DNA from: Allostella sp. ATCC 35155
Lineage (GTDB): Bacteria; Pseudomonadota; Alphaproteobacteria; ATCC43930; Allostellaceae
Length of the DNA: 64,000 bases
Direction of reading: 5' to 3'
Assembly (NCBI GenBank): GCA_006738865.1
Contig: AP019701.1
Span: forward strand, 186,001-250,000
Numbering within the stretch: the first letter of the stretch is position 1; the number at the start of each line of letters is the position of its first letter. The notes under the pieces are model-generated. The model saw only the letters and a program-made list of their open reading frames with translations, searched no databases and was not told the origin of the DNA. A program made the translations under genes and the position numbers. Shown here one piece after another: positions 1 through 10,582 of this stretch.

Positions 1-620
1 AGGGCCTCGACATCGACCTCGCACGGGCGCTGGCACAGGATCTCGGCGTGCAGGTGGAGTTCGTCGAGACGTCCTTCGCGAACTTCATGGACGATCTCGA
101 ACAGGGGCGATGCGATGTCGCCATGTTCGGGGTCGGCATCACGCCCGCCCGGCGGGAGCGTGTCGACTTCACCCGGCCCTATCTCGTGAGCGGCATATAC
201 GGCGTGGCTCCCAAGGCCAGCCGGCGCATCCGCGCCTGGGGCGACGTCGATCGCCCGGGTGTCGTCGTCGCAGTCCAGGCCGGCACCTTCATGGAGCCCT
301 TCATGCGCGACTATCTGAGCCATGCCCGGCTGATGGTGGTGCGCGCACCGCAGTCACGCGAGATCGAGGTGCAGTCGGGACGGGCCGACCTCTTCGTGAC
401 GGACTATCCCTACAGCCGCCGCATGCTCGACCAGCACGACTGGGCCCGCCTGATCGCTCCCGAGAAGCCGATCGGGCGCACGGGCTACGCCTATGCCGTC
501 GCCAAGGGGCAGCCGGAATGGCTGGCGCGTCTGGATGCCTTCGTCGCGTCGATCCGTGCCGACGGGCGCCTGGAGGCGGCCGCCCGTCGGCACGCGCTGT
601 CGCCGATCGTCGCCCGCTGA
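1..620 (+). CDS. Solute-binding protein, family 3 (amino-acid ABC type), 3' part
   Basis: This is the C-terminal part of a periplasmic binding protein; the N-terminus and signal peptide lie before the window. Reading from base 3 gives GLDIDLARALAQDLGVQVEF, the usual core of SBP_bac_3 proteins, so coding starts upstream of the GTG at 48. About 205 codons remain. They include the second lobe with a segment like RERVDFTRPYL, which in this family follows the ligand-contacting region. Proteins of this family bind polar amino acids or related acids and pass them to an ABC permease, or act as sensor domains; no permease is visible here. The gene ends convergently with leuA, and the stop codon forms the loop of a 17-bp perfect hairpin. 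The ligand cannot be predicted. Confidence 0.85.
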   Translation, partial: GLDIDLARALAQDLGVQVEFVETSFANFMDDLEQGRCDVAMFGVGITPARRERVDFTRPYLVSGIYGVAPKASRRIRAWGDVDRPGVVVAVQAGTFMEPFMRDYLSHARLMVVRAPQSREIEVQSGRADLFVTDYPYSRRMLDQHDWARLIAPEKPIGRTGYAYAVAKGQPEWLARLDAFVASIRADGRLEAAARRHALSPIVAR

Positions 621-637
621 GCGGGCGACGATCGGCG
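601..637. terminator. Perfect 17-bp hairpin with the stop codon as loop
   Basis: Arms 601-617 (CGCCGATCGTCGCCCGC) and 621-637 are exact reverse complements, separated only by TGA, the stop of the binding-protein gene. No T-run follows on either strand. It sits between convergent genes and could serve as a bidirectional transcript end or 3' RNA stabiliser. That function is inferred. Confidence 0.6.
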
Positions 638-648
638 CGTCGACCGCA

Positions 649-2557
<1,909 letters not shown>

Positions 2558-2587
2558 CGCGTCCGGTCCTGCTGCTGTCACTTCCCC

Positions 2588-2630
2588 GGCCGAGCGCGGC
2601 TCGGCCCGTCCGTCCCGATCAGAGGGACGG
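2588..2630 (-). promoter_or_regulatory. Attenuator-like helices after the leuA leader peptide
   Basis: On the minus strand the last codons of the leader peptide (CCGTCCC, 2624-2630) pair with GGGACGG (2610-2616), with the leader stop codon in the 7-nt loop. The next stretch forms GGCCGAGC/GCTCGGCC (2588-2606) with a 3-nt loop. A ribosome stalled at the upstream Leu codons or released at the stop would change access to the first helix, which is the usual logic of amino-acid attenuators. No U-tract follows the second helix, so any termination would have to be Rho-dependent or act at translation. Confidence 0.5.
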
Positions 2631-2672
2631 GGCGGTAAGTCGAAGGAGCAGGGTGAAACCGGTGTGGACCAT
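2619..2672 (-). CDS. leuL: leuA leader peptide (17 aa, Leu-rich)
   Basis: The ORF reads MVHTGFTLLLRLTAPSL, then stops. Five of 17 residues are Leu, with three consecutive Leu codons (CTG CTC CTT), then Arg and another Leu (CTT). This is the classic form of a leucine-operon leader peptide sensing charged tRNA-Leu. It sits just 3' of a good promoter: only six bases separate the -10 box from the ATG, so transcription would start at or next to the A of the start codon and the peptide would be read from a leaderless mRNA. Leaderless leader peptides are known for trpL of Sinorhizobium. The stop lies inside the first attenuator helix. Confidence 0.75.
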   Translation of the reverse strand: MVHTGFTLLLRLTAPSL

Positions 2673-2678
2673 GTCCGG

Positions 2679-2708
2679 AATATATGCATTGCGGCAGCGG
2701 AGGGTCAA
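2679..2708 (-). promoter_or_regulatory. Sigma-70 promoter of leuL-leuA
   Basis: On the minus strand TTGACC (2703-2708) and TATATT (2679-2684) are separated by 18 bp. This is one of the best housekeeping-type promoters in the window. The -35 box overlaps the 3' end of the neighbouring FkbM gene (stop at 2705-2707). The predicted start lies at about 2672, the first base of the leader peptide. Confidence 0.65.
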
Positions 2709-3514
2709 CCCGGCCAGCATTGCAGACGGCCGATGACGTCCTCGCGGGCGGCGAACACGAAGTTGGCGACGTAGGTTCGACCGGGCAGGGGCCGCTCGCC
2801 GGCCGCATCGAGGCTGGCCCGGTCCTGGTGCAACCGGGCGTCGAAGCGCTCGATCGGCTGCAGCCGGCCGTCCAGCAGGAAGAAACCGCGATAGGCGAGC
2901 GGCTCCAGCAGCGCGCGGATGGCCGCGAGCGAGCCAGGGCGATGGCGGTCTTCGACCTCCACCAGCAGGTTCGGCCGGTCGCGTTCCAGCAGGCGGCGGG
3001 CGCCGGCCAGCACGCTTGCCTCGTGCCCCTCGACGTCGATCTTGATGAAGCCGGTACGCGGGAGATCCAGATCGTCGATCCGCCGCAGGGTGATCTCTTC
3101 GTGGCGGCCCGGATAGCTCGTGCCCGCCTCGGCTTCGACGGATGCCAGGGCGGAGCGGCCGGTCGGGATGAAGAGGCGCGACCGCCCCTCGTGGTCGCTC
3201 AGCGCGCCCTGCCATACCGTCGCCCGGCCCGCCTGGATGGCGGCACCGAGCCGGCGCCGGAGCACGTCGGCCAGCCGGGGGTTGGGCTCGGCCGCCAGCA
3301 GACCGCCGGCATGGCGGATCATGAGCACGGAGTAGGCGCCATGGTTGGCGCCGACATCGATCGCCAGTTCGGCCGGATGGCACAGCAGGGGCACCAGCCG
3401 CCGCTCCGGCTCGCCGCGATCGGGAAAGAGCCAGGCCTTGGCCTGCAGCAGCATCACGAAGAGGGCGGGGCAGCGTTCCTCGATGGCTGCGCGGAGGCTG
3501 GTTCTCAAGGACAT
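2705..3514 (-). CDS. FkbM family methyltransferase (1)
   Basis: SAM-dependent methyltransferase of 269 residues. The SAM-binding motif I is IDVGANHG at residues 52-59, and the family signature IKIDVEGHE is at 157-165. FkbM proteins O-methylate sugars or polyketides. Beside the flippase and carbamoyltransferase genes, the likely target is a sugar of the exported polysaccharide. The open frame continues upstream to 3670, but MSLRTSL at 3514 fits the family length and the preceding residues look random. It is probably the last gene of the 6655-2705 minus-strand unit. Confidence 0.85.
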   Translation of the reverse strand: MSLRTSLRAAIEERCPALFVMLLQAKAWLFPDRGEPERRLVPLLCHPAELAIDVGANHGAYSVLMIRHAGGLLAAEPNPRLADVLRRRLGAAIQAGRATVWQGALSDHEGRSRLFIPTGRSALASVEAEAGTSYPGRHEEITLRRIDDLDLPRTGFIKIDVEGHEASVLAGARRLLERDRPNLLVEVEDRHRPGSLAAIRALLEPLAYRGFFLLDGRLQPIERFDARLHQDRASLDAAGERPLPGRTYVANFVFAAREDVIGRLQCWPG

Positions 3515-3608
3515 GCCGCGTGGGGGCTCCGAATTCGCTCCGGCAGCGAGAATAGAGAAGTTGGATTGCCGCAGGCGGGAAATCGCGCAACCGCCGCCTG
3601 CGGCGTCG

Positions 3609-4901
3609 CTAGAAGGCCCGGGGCATGGTCCGACGCACGGCCCAGGTCGTCCCGATCGCCCCCTGAGCAACGGTCCAGGAGCCGACGATCGCCGCTCCGA
3701 TCATGCCGAACGGGGGGATCAGGGCAGCCGAGAGGAGGATCGCGGCGGCGAGCTGGAGGAGGTTGAGGCGCTGCAGGAGGCGGCCATGCCCGGTCATGGC
3801 GAGCATCAGGTCCTGGCTGGCCAGGACGCAATTGACGAGCTGGCCGGCGGCCAGGATGACGAGCGCCGTGGCGGCGGTCTCGAAGCCGGCGCCCATCAGG
3901 CGAAGCAGGGGCTCGGGCCACAGCATCATGGCGAGGCAGACGGGCGCGCCGAGCACCGCGGTCGCATGGCGGGCCCGCCGGTTCTGGGCGCGGAGGGCGG
4001 CCCACTCCTCGCGGCGGTGCAGTTCGGCGAAGTGCGGCGCGACCATGATGCCGATCGACAGGATCACCACCCAGATCATGAGCGACATGCGGTGCGCGAT
4101 GCTGAAGGCACCGACCGCCGCCGGTGTGGCGAAGGCGCCGAGGACGAGGGCCGGGAGGGAGTTGAGCGAGACCTGGGTGATCTCGACCACGGCCAGCGGG
4201 CGGGCCGTGCGCCAGAGCGTGGGGAGTTCCGCCGGGGCATCGAGCGGGGCCGCGGCCCCCTGGTCGACGAAGCGATGGCGATCGCGGAAGACCAGAACCA
4301 GGCCGACCGCCGTCGACAGCCACAGGCCGGCCGACAACGCCCAGAGCAGGTGATCGAGCCGGTCGACGCCCAGCGCCAGCGCGCCGAGCGCGATCGACGG
4401 CCAGATCGCGTTCTGCACCACCTGCGACGCGATCCCCCGCTTCAGCCCCGTCAGGGCATAGCCGAGCGACACCGACAGCGTCTGCGGCAGGATCAGGACG
4501 GGCGACAGGGCGAGCGCATGGGCGAAGTCGGGCTGGCCGAATATGCCGGCGGCCACCGGCTCGGCCGCCAGCCAGGTGGCGATCCCGATCGCGACTGCGC
4601 CGAACGCGGTCCAGCCGGTGCCGACGAGAAGGTCGCGGCGCGCGGCGCGTCCGCGTCCCAATCCCAGTTCGGCGGCGATGTGGCGGGTCATCGCGCGCTC
4701 GAAGCCCATGCGCCCGATCGTCGCCGCGAGCGAGACCCAGGTGATGCAGAGGAAGAACTGGCCGGCATCGTGGAGGCCGAGCACCATGGCCGCGAGGATG
4801 TAGAGGCCGAGTTTGCCCAGCACCTCGACGCCGCGCACCGCAAGGCCGGCCACATACCGGCCATAGGCTGCGATCAGCGCGCGGAGGCGGGCGGTCAACA
4901 T
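3609..4901 (-). CDS. Polysaccharide flippase-like membrane protein (Wzx/MOP type)
   Basis: Polytopic protein of 430 residues with about 12 hydrophobic segments spread evenly. The N-terminal helix runs into VLGLHDAGQFFLCI, as in MATE/MOP-family flippases of the polysaccharide synthesis group. Such proteins move undecaprenyl-linked repeat units across the inner membrane. The start MLTARLR at 4901 is chosen because the frame upstream is the antisense-like shadow of the carbamoyltransferase gene. It lies 38 bp downstream of the carbamoyltransferase gene on the same strand. No specific substrate can be given. Confidence 0.82.
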   Translation of the reverse strand: MLTARLRALIAAYGRYVAGLAVRGVEVLGKLGLYILAAMVLGLHDAGQFFLCITWVSLAATIGRMGFERAMTRHIAAELGLGRGRAARRDLLVGTGWTAFGAVAIGIATWLAAEPVAAGIFGQPDFAHALALSPVLILPQTLSVSLGYALTGLKRGIASQVVQNAIWPSIALGALALGVDRLDHLLWALSAGLWLSTAVGLVLVFRDRHRFVDQGAAAPLDAPAELPTLWRTARPLAVVEITQVSLNSLPALVLGAFATPAAVGAFSIAHRMSLMIWVVILSIGIMVAPHFAELHRREEWAALRAQNRRARHATAVLGAPVCLAMMLWPEPLLRLMGAGFETAATALVILAAGQLVNCVLASQDLMLAMTGHGRLLQRLNLLQLAAAILLSAALIPPFGMIGAAIVGSWTVAQGAIGTTWAVRRTMPRAF

Positions 4902-4939
4902 CGCATTCGATCTCCGGGCGCCTGGCGCCCGGCCGGGGC

Positions 4940-6655
4940 TCAGGCCCGGGCGGGCTTCGAGACGAGGAAAGGACCGATCGCCAGATAGTTCAGGCCCGAA
5001 TTGAGGAGCACATGGTAGGCGTCCTCGGGACGGTGGACGAGCGGCAGTCCGTGCAGGTTGAGCGAGGTGTTCAGCACGCCGCCGACCCCCGCGCGCGCCT
5101 CGAAGCGGTGGATGAGATCCCAGTAGTCCGCATTGGCCTCGCGGGTCACCACCTGGGGCCGGCAGGTGCGGTCGTAGGGATGGATGCCGGCCTTCAGCAG
5201 GCGTCCTCCGGCCTCGGTCGTGTCGAAGGACAGGATCATGTAGGGCGCGGCAACCTTCTTGGGGTTGAACAGATAGTCGCCGGCGCGCTCGGCGATGATC
5301 GAGGAGGCGAAGGGCATCCAGAAATCCCGGCTCTTCACCATTTCGTTGATGACGCGGATGACCTCGGGATTGCGCGGATCCGCCAGGATCGCGCGGTTGC
5401 CCAGCGAGCGGGCGCCGAACTCCTCGCGGCCGGCAAATCGTCCCACCACTTCGCCCTGGACCAGCAGGTCGGCGACGGCCTCGTTGATCGCCGCCGGGCG
5501 CGTCACCGCCAGCGTCCCCCGCTCCAGATGGGGCGCGAGATCGCCCTCGATATCGGCCTCGGTCCATTCCGGCCCGAGATAGAAGGCGTCGATCGGGCGG
5601 ATGCTGCCGCCGCCGTCCCGTTCGGCGCGGGCGAGATAGGCCGCTCCGATGGCGTTCGTCTCGTCGCCGCAGGACGGGAAGACGAAGAGGTCCTCGACCT
5701 CCTCCAGCTCCAGGATGCGCTTGTTCGCCTTCACGTTCATGAAGACGCCGCCCGAAAGCGCGACCCGGTGCACCCCGGTCGACCGCACGGCGCGGCGGAC
5801 CAGTTCGCACAGCATCTCCTCGGTGAAGAGCTGCAGGCCGCCCATGATGGCGTCGAAGCGCTGCTCGAAGAAGATCTTATCGAGCGCCGGCTGGATGTGC
5901 ATCGTGTGCGGCACGCCCGGCCGGCGTCGCCAAGTGGGATCGCCGTTCTCGGCCCAGACGAACAGTTCGTGCAGCTGGTCGGCCATCCGGCGCGAGGCCG
6001 AAGGCGAGGCGTAGGGCGCCATGCCCATCAGCTTGTACTCGTGCTCGTTCGGCACCATGCCGGTCATGTAGGTGACCACGGCATACATCGTCCCGAAGGA
6101 GTGGCTCCAGTCCGTGGCGAAGCGCCGCTCCAGACGGTTGTCCCGGCCGATGCTGACGGTCGAGCAGAGTTCGTCGCCCGACCCGTCGACGGTGATGACC
6201 AGGACCGGCTCCTGGCGCTCGCCCTGTCCGAAATAGGCCGTCGCCGCGTGACACTCGTGGTGTTCGAACGTCCGGATCGCGTCGGGGCGGAATCCCAGCG
6301 CCTCGTAGGCCTGCTGGCGGCGCCGGCGCTTGTCGCTGCGCACCGCGTGGCGCAGGGGCGTCTGCCGGAGGAAGTTGCGCAAGGCGCCCTGCCAGCGGCC
6401 CGAATTGCGGAACAGCGTGATCCAGCCCATGCGGTCGAGCGGTGGGATCGGGAGGTGACCGGCCAGTGCCAGCACCTCGACATCGGCCGCCTTCAGGCCC
6501 TGGCGGTCAAGCAGCCAGGCGATCGAGCGCGTGGGAACTTCGTGGTAGTTCTTGATCCGGCGCGGCCGCTCTTCCTGCAGCGCGTCCAATGTTCCATCCG
6601 GCGCCAGCAGTGCCGCGGCAGCATTGTGCGAGTCGGATATGCCGAGAATGGTCAT
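4940..6655 (-). CDS. Carbamoyltransferase (NodU/CmcH family)
   Basis: Protein of 571 residues, the usual length of this family. The N-terminal ASKHA/Kae1-like domain opens with MTILGISDSHNAAAAL. It has the metal-binding HHECHAA at 132-138, VDGSGDE at 156-162 and a GDETNAIGAAYLA stretch. The C-terminal YrdC-related domain contains the conserved GREEFGARSLGNRAIL segment. These enzymes make carbamoyl-AMP from carbamoyl phosphate and ATP and transfer the carbamoyl group to a hydroxyl, as NodU does on Nod factors. In this polysaccharide locus a sugar hydroxyl is the probable acceptor. It is the first gene of the minus-strand block and is divergent from the gene at 6807. Confidence 0.92.
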   Translation of the reverse strand: MTILGISDSHNAAAALLAPDGTLDALQEERPRRIKNYHEVPTRSIAWLLDRQGLKAADVEVLALAGHLPIPPLDRMGWITLFRNSGRWQGALRNFLRQTPLRHAVRSDKRRRRQQAYEALGFRPDAIRTFEHHECHAATAYFGQGERQEPVLVITVDGSGDELCSTVSIGRDNRLERRFATDWSHSFGTMYAVVTYMTGMVPNEHEYKLMGMAPYASPSASRRMADQLHELFVWAENGDPTWRRRPGVPHTMHIQPALDKIFFEQRFDAIMGGLQLFTEEMLCELVRRAVRSTGVHRVALSGGVFMNVKANKRILELEEVEDLFVFPSCGDETNAIGAAYLARAERDGGGSIRPIDAFYLGPEWTEADIEGDLAPHLERGTLAVTRPAAINEAVADLLVQGEVVGRFAGREEFGARSLGNRAILADPRNPEVIRVINEMVKSRDFWMPFASSIIAERAGDYLFNPKKVAAPYMILSFDTTEAGGRLLKAGIHPYDRTCRPQVVTREANADYWDLIHRFEARAGVGGVLNTSLNLHGLPLVHRPEDAYHVLLNSGLNYLAIGPFLVSKPARA

Positions 6656-6766
6656 GGCGGGGTGGGCGCGGTATCGGAAGGGATCAACGCGTTCAACCTA
6701 TCGGTATTTCGACCCCCTGCATACTCCAAAGCCCGGTGCCTGGCACCCGCCTGGCCGGCCGATCGG

Positions 6767-6795
6767 TTGCTACGGCTTGGCAACACGACTATCGT
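6767..6795 (+). promoter_or_regulatory. Candidate promoter for the 6807-9658 block
   Basis: TTGCTA (6767-6772) and TATCGT (6790-6795) with a 17-bp spacer lie in the divergent gap between the carbamoyltransferase and the small secreted protein. The expected start is only about five bases before the ATG at 6807, and no Shine-Dalgarno is visible. Confidence 0.35.
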
Positions 6796-6806
6796 CCGCC
6801 CTCGTG

Positions 6807-7226
6807 ATGCGGAACCTTCCAGCCATTCTGCTTGCTCTGCTCGTGCTGGCCGCCGGTCATGCGTCGGCACAGATCCGCGAGAAGCCCGCTGCGAGCCAGA
6901 CGAGCGACGGCGAGACCACCATTCTCGACAACGAGACCGACCACAACCCGTTCGATGCCCGCAAGGAGATCCGGGAGTATTTCCGCAAGAGGCTGCCCGT
7001 GTCCTGGTGGTTCACCGACCCCTGGTTCGAAAACAGCGCCTTCACGGTCACCGTCCATATCCCGGACAATTGGCGTGGCAATCCGACCAGCGCCGTCATG
7101 CAGCTCTGCCCCGACCGCCAGAGTGCCGTGTGGCAGGAGAGCATCGATCGCGTCCACGTCCAGGCCTTCTACCGCAACCGGCCATGGCCGGGCGTCGAGT
7201 GCCGCCGGGAGCATTTCCTCTTCTGA
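6807..7226 (+). CDS. Small secreted protein of unknown function
   Basis: A 139-residue protein with a clear Sec signal peptide (MRNLPAILLALLVLAAG, cut probably after ASA near residue 21). The mature part has no repeats or membrane segments. It has two Cys (CPDRQ and VECRRE) that could form a disulfide and several Trp in the middle (SWWFTDPWF). I do not recognise the family. It is the first gene of a three-gene plus-strand group ending with a sugar transferase and a GH18 hydrolase, so a periplasmic role in polysaccharide handling is possible but not shown. The start is ATG 6807; a GTG at 6804 is also in frame. Confidence 0.7.
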   Translation: MRNLPAILLALLVLAAGHASAQIREKPAASQTSDGETTILDNETDHNPFDARKEIREYFRKRLPVSWWFTDPWFENSAFTVTVHIPDNWRGNPTSAVMQLCPDRQSAVWQESIDRVHVQAFYRNRPWPGVECRREHFLF

Positions 7227-7250
7227 TTCCAGGAATCGACGGGCCGCACA

Positions 7251-8666
7251 ATGATCCGCTGGACGCATGGGTTGATCAATCGTCTGGTGAAGCTGGCGGA
7301 CGCCGCCTTCCTCATCCTGGCGACGATGGTGACGGCCGCCTGGCTCGGCCATCCCATGCTGGCCCAGACCGTGTTCCTGGGACTGCTCGGGATCGTCGTC
7401 TACATCCAGGTTCTCGCGGTTGCTGGACTCTACCGGGTCGAACGCTACCGTCCCGGCCTGCGGCAGGTGGCTGACATCGTCTTCGGCATGGTCGTGGCCG
7501 GCATCGCCGTCGGCTTCGCCTATCACGCATTTCTCGTCGACCCGACCGGCGGGCTCGGCTGGGTGTTGACCTGGATCGCCGTGTCGACGGCGGCTGTGCT
7601 GGCCGGACGCTTCACGCTCGTCCTCTGGGGCGTGTCGCTCGCCGACCGCAATGCCGTGCTGCTGCGCCAGGTTGCGATCGTCGGTCTGGCCGACCGGGTT
7701 CCGGAGGTGCTGCGAGCGCTGAACGGCGCACCGCCCGGGCTCTATCGCGTCGCCGGAATCTTCCTGGACGACGCGGCGGGCGGGGGTGGCGATGGCGAGA
7801 TGCCGGACCGGATCGACGGCGTTCCGGTCATCGGCACGGTCGATCGCCTGTTCGGGTTCGTCCACACCTCCCCGGTCGACGTCATCATCGTGGCGCTGCC
7901 CTGGGAGTCGACGTCGCGAATCAACGCGATGATCGACCGGTTGCACCGGCTGGCGGCCGATGTCGTGGTGCCGTTCGAAAAGGATGCCTTCAATCCGCGC
8001 TTCGCGGAATTCGCCGTGGTCGCCGGCATGACGTCGTTGCGCGTCCATTATCAGCCGCTGAAGGGGTCGCTCGGCGTCTTGAAGCGGGTCGAGGACATCG
8101 TCGTCGCGGCGACCGCGCTGCTCCTCACCGCCCCGATCCTTCTGCTTGCCGCGATCGCGATCCGCCTCGATTCGCCGGGCCCGATCGTCTTCCGCCAGGA
8201 GCGGATCGGCTTCAACAACAAGCCCTTCACCATCTACAAGCTGCGCACCTTCAGCTTCGATCCGACCGACGACGGCTCGCTCGGGACCAAGCGCGACGAT
8301 CCCCGGGTGACCCGGGTCGGCGCCATCCTGCGGCGGCTCTCGATCGACGAGCTGCCGCAGCTGGTGAACGTGCTGAACGGCGACATGTCGGTGGTCGGGC
8401 CGCGCCCGCACGTTCCGAACATGCAGGTCAGCGGGCGCCAGTATTACGACGTCGTGCGCGAATATGCGGCCCGCTATCGTGTCAAGCCGGGGATCACCGG
8501 CTGGGGCCAGATCAACGGCATGCGCGGCGGCATCGACACCGTCGAGAAGGCCTCGCGCGGGGTCCGGCTCGACCTCCACTACATCGAGAACTGGTCGATC
8601 TGGTTCGATCTCCGGATCATGTTCCTGACCGTCGTCCGAGGCCTCGCCGGCCGCGACGTGTTCTGA
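7251..8666 (+). CDS. Undecaprenyl-phosphate sugar phosphotransferase (WcaJ/ExoY type)
   Basis: Membrane enzyme that starts repeat-unit assembly by moving a hexose-1-phosphate from a nucleotide sugar to undecaprenyl phosphate. The protein is 471 residues. Four N-terminal membrane segments (about 16-31, 38-60, 75-95, 101-120) are followed by a soluble nucleotide-binding-like domain starting at [14 protein letters not shown]. Then comes a membrane helix at about 283-303 and the Bac_transf catalytic domain with KLRTF (about 330), DELPQL and VVGPRPHVP. The full architecture matches WcaJ-type rather than short ExoY-type enzymes. It is the priming enzyme of the surrounding locus and overlaps the start of the GH18 gene by 1 base. 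Confidence 0.92.
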   Translation: MIRWTHGLINRLVKLADAAFLILATMVTAAWLGHPMLAQTVFLGLLGIVVYIQVLAVAGLYRVERYRPGLRQVADIVFGMVVAGIAVGFAYHAFLVDPTGGLGWVLTWIAVSTAAVLAGRFTLVLWGVSLADRNAVLLRQVAIVGLADRVPEVLRALNGAPPGLYRVAGIFLDDAAGGGGDGEMPDRIDGVPVIGTVDRLFGFVHTSPVDVIIVALPWESTSRINAMIDRLHRLAADVVVPFEKDAFNPRFAEFAVVAGMTSLRVHYQPLKGSLGVLKRVEDIVVAATALLLTAPILLLAAIAIRLDSPGPIVFRQERIGFNNKPFTIYKLRTFSFDPTDDGSLGTKRDDPRVTRVGAILRRLSIDELPQLVNVLNGDMSVVGPRPHVPNMQVSGRQYYDVVREYAARYRVKPGITGWGQINGMRGGIDTVEKASRGVRLDLHYIENWSIWFDLRIMFLTVVRGLAGRDVF

Positions 8667-9658
8667 TGCGCCTCCGCCGGTTCCTACTTGCAGTACTGGG
8701 TGTCCTTGCGACCGGTGCGGCGGCCGCGGCGCCGTTGCCCGACAACCCGGTCGTCGCCTATCTCGCCAGCTGGTACGAGCCCGAAGCGACCCGCGGCGCG
8801 CAGACGACGCTCGCCCGGTTGCATCCGGCGATCGACGTGCTGATCCTGGGCTTCGCGCGACCGGACGCGATCTACCCGGCGAACGGCGAGTTGCGTGGCA
8901 GCGGCCTGGAGTTCCGGTTCCCGACGGCCGTCCTGCGGCAGGGCATCGGGCAGGCGAAGGCACGCAACCCGCGGCTCAAGGTGCTGCTGGCGGTCGGCGG
9001 CGCCAACTATCGGCGCTGGGACCGGCTGGATGTCGCGGCCCTGGCCCGCCTCATCGGAGAACTCGGGGCCGACGGGATCGACCTCGACTACGAGCCCGGC
9101 GATCCCGACTGCGGCCGGCGCGACGGCCGGATCGCCTGTCGGTCGGATGCGTCCTGGCGCGATCTCGTCCGCCGGTTCCGCGCCGTGCTGCCGCGCCCGC
9201 ACCTTCTGACCGTGCCGGGCTGGAGCGTGGGGGCCTATGGCGAGGGGCCCTGGACGCAGGCCAGACCGGGCAGCCCCTGGACGGGCTCGATGCTGTCCCT
9301 GCTGCGATCGCCGGAAGCGGCGCAGATCGACCTCGTCTCGATCATGGCCTACGACGCCGGCCCGTCCTTCGACCCGGTCGAGGCCTATGCCGCCTATCGT
9401 CATCATTGGCGGGGGCCGCTCGCCCTCGGCTTCCAGGTGATGCCGAGCGCCGTGCCGGGCCCGCGGACGACGCTGGACGCGGTCCGCCGGCACATCGCCG
9501 GCATCCGGGCGCTCGATCCCCGCGCCGGCGCGATGCTCTACGCCCTCAACGAAACCCTACCCGGCATCGTCGGGCCGGACAATCCGGATGCGCCGCTGCT
9601 GTTGCAGCAGATCTGCCGCTCGCTCGGTCGGGCGAACTGCGGCCGGCCGGCGCGCTGA
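8666..9658 (+). CDS. Secreted glycoside hydrolase family 18-like protein
   Basis: A 330-residue protein with a Sec signal peptide (cut near residue 21, after AAA). The GH18 catalytic motif DxxDxDxE appears as DGIDLDYE at 136-143, with the last Glu as the expected proton donor. The preceding LKVLLAVGGANY matches the SxGG strand of the barrel. A later MAYDAG matches the conserved MxYD, so the key acid residues are intact. GH18 enzymes cleave beta-1,4 bonds next to N-acetyl-hexosamines. In a polysaccharide locus it may trim or release a GlcNAc-containing polymer rather than digest chitin. The C-terminus carries a Cys pair (ICRSLGRANC). Confidence 0.88.
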   Translation: MRLRRFLLAVLGVLATGAAAAAPLPDNPVVAYLASWYEPEATRGAQTTLARLHPAIDVLILGFARPDAIYPANGELRGSGLEFRFPTAVLRQGIGQAKARNPRLKVLLAVGGANYRRWDRLDVAALARLIGELGADGIDLDYEPGDPDCGRRDGRIACRSDASWRDLVRRFRAVLPRPHLLTVPGWSVGAYGEGPWTQARPGSPWTGSMLSLLRSPEAAQIDLVSIMAYDAGPSFDPVEAYAAYRHHWRGPLALGFQVMPSAVPGPRTTLDAVRRHIAGIRALDPRAGAMLYALNETLPGIVGPDNPDAPLLLQQICRSLGRANCGRPAR

Positions 9659-9681
9659 CCCTCGCGCGGGAATCCACGGCC

Positions 9682-10545
9682 TTACCTGCCGCGTAGCGCC
9701 GGCCCATCCGGATGGTGGGCGATGACGTTGCCGAACTCGGCGGGCATCGCCTCCACCCCTTGCAGGCGGCCGTCGACCAGCCGCTGGAAGCGATAGCCGA
9801 GCGCGGCCAGCCGGTTCCATGCGGTGTCGGGAGCGGCGCCGCTGGCGATGCCGGTCGGGCAGTTGATCTCCATGACGACGATCGGGCGCCAGCGCGCGAG
9901 CGACTCCTGCGCCCCTTCGAGAACGAGGTGCTCGGCCCCCTCGACATCGATCTTGATGCAGTCGATGCGGGGCAGCGCCAGTTCCTCGGCGAGGCGATCG
10001 AGCGTGGTGGTACGCACCTTCTCGCCCGCCTCGTGCCCGTCGCCGGGAAGGAGGGAGAAGGCCTGGGGATCCTCGCCCATCGGAATGTGATGCAGGGTCG
10101 CCTCGCCCTCGGACGCCGACAGCGCCTTGGGGACCACGGTGACGTGGCGCCAGTCGTTCAGCGCCAGGTTCGCCGCGAGCTGCCGGCCGGCGTCGCTGCC
10201 GGGCTCGACCGCGACGACGCGTCCGGTGGGTCCGACGAGCCGGGCGCCCTTGAGGGCGTAGATGCCGATGTTGGCGCCGATATCGACGAAGACGTCGCCC
10301 GGTCCGACGAAAAGGTCGAGGCGGCGCAGTTCCGGCTCCGTCCAGTCGCGCAGGAGGTAGGTCGTGACCGAGGTGAAGCGCAGGTCGGCCGGTACCCGAA
10401 CCCGCTCGCCACCCTCCGTGAGCGTGAAGACCGGAGATCGGCGAACCAGGACCATGGCGGCCCATGCCGCCGCGCGCCCCAGAACCCGCAGCGGTTCGGC
10501 GCGGAATCCCGGTTGCGCCAGGAGCTTGCGGATGCGCCGGATCAT
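9682..10545 (-). CDS. FkbM family methyltransferase (2)
   Basis: SAM-dependent methyltransferase of 287 residues. VDIGANIG at 87-94 is SAM motif I, and IKIDVEGAE at 197-205 is the FkbM signature. Sequence outside the motifs differs from the FkbM protein at 2705-3514, so this is not a recent duplicate. It is the last gene of the 15701-9682 block and starts 38 bp after the Wzy-like gene, so it is likely co-transcribed and methylates a sugar of the repeat unit. The start MIRRIRK at 10545 is chosen because the frame upstream is the shadow of the polymerase gene. Confidence 0.88.
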   Translation of the reverse strand: MIRRIRKLLAQPGFRAEPLRVLGRAAAWAAMVLVRRSPVFTLTEGGERVRVPADLRFTSVTTYLLRDWTEPELRRLDLFVGPGDVFVDIGANIGIYALKGARLVGPTGRVVAVEPGSDAGRQLAANLALNDWRHVTVVPKALSASEGEATLHHIPMGEDPQAFSLLPGDGHEAGEKVRTTTLDRLAEELALPRIDCIKIDVEGAEHLVLEGAQESLARWRPIVVMEINCPTGIASGAAPDTAWNRLAALGYRFQRLVDGRLQGVEAMPAEFGNVIAHHPDGPALRGR

Positions 10546-10582
10546 CGGCCTGGCGCCGCCGGGTACAGGAAAGAGGTGGCTG

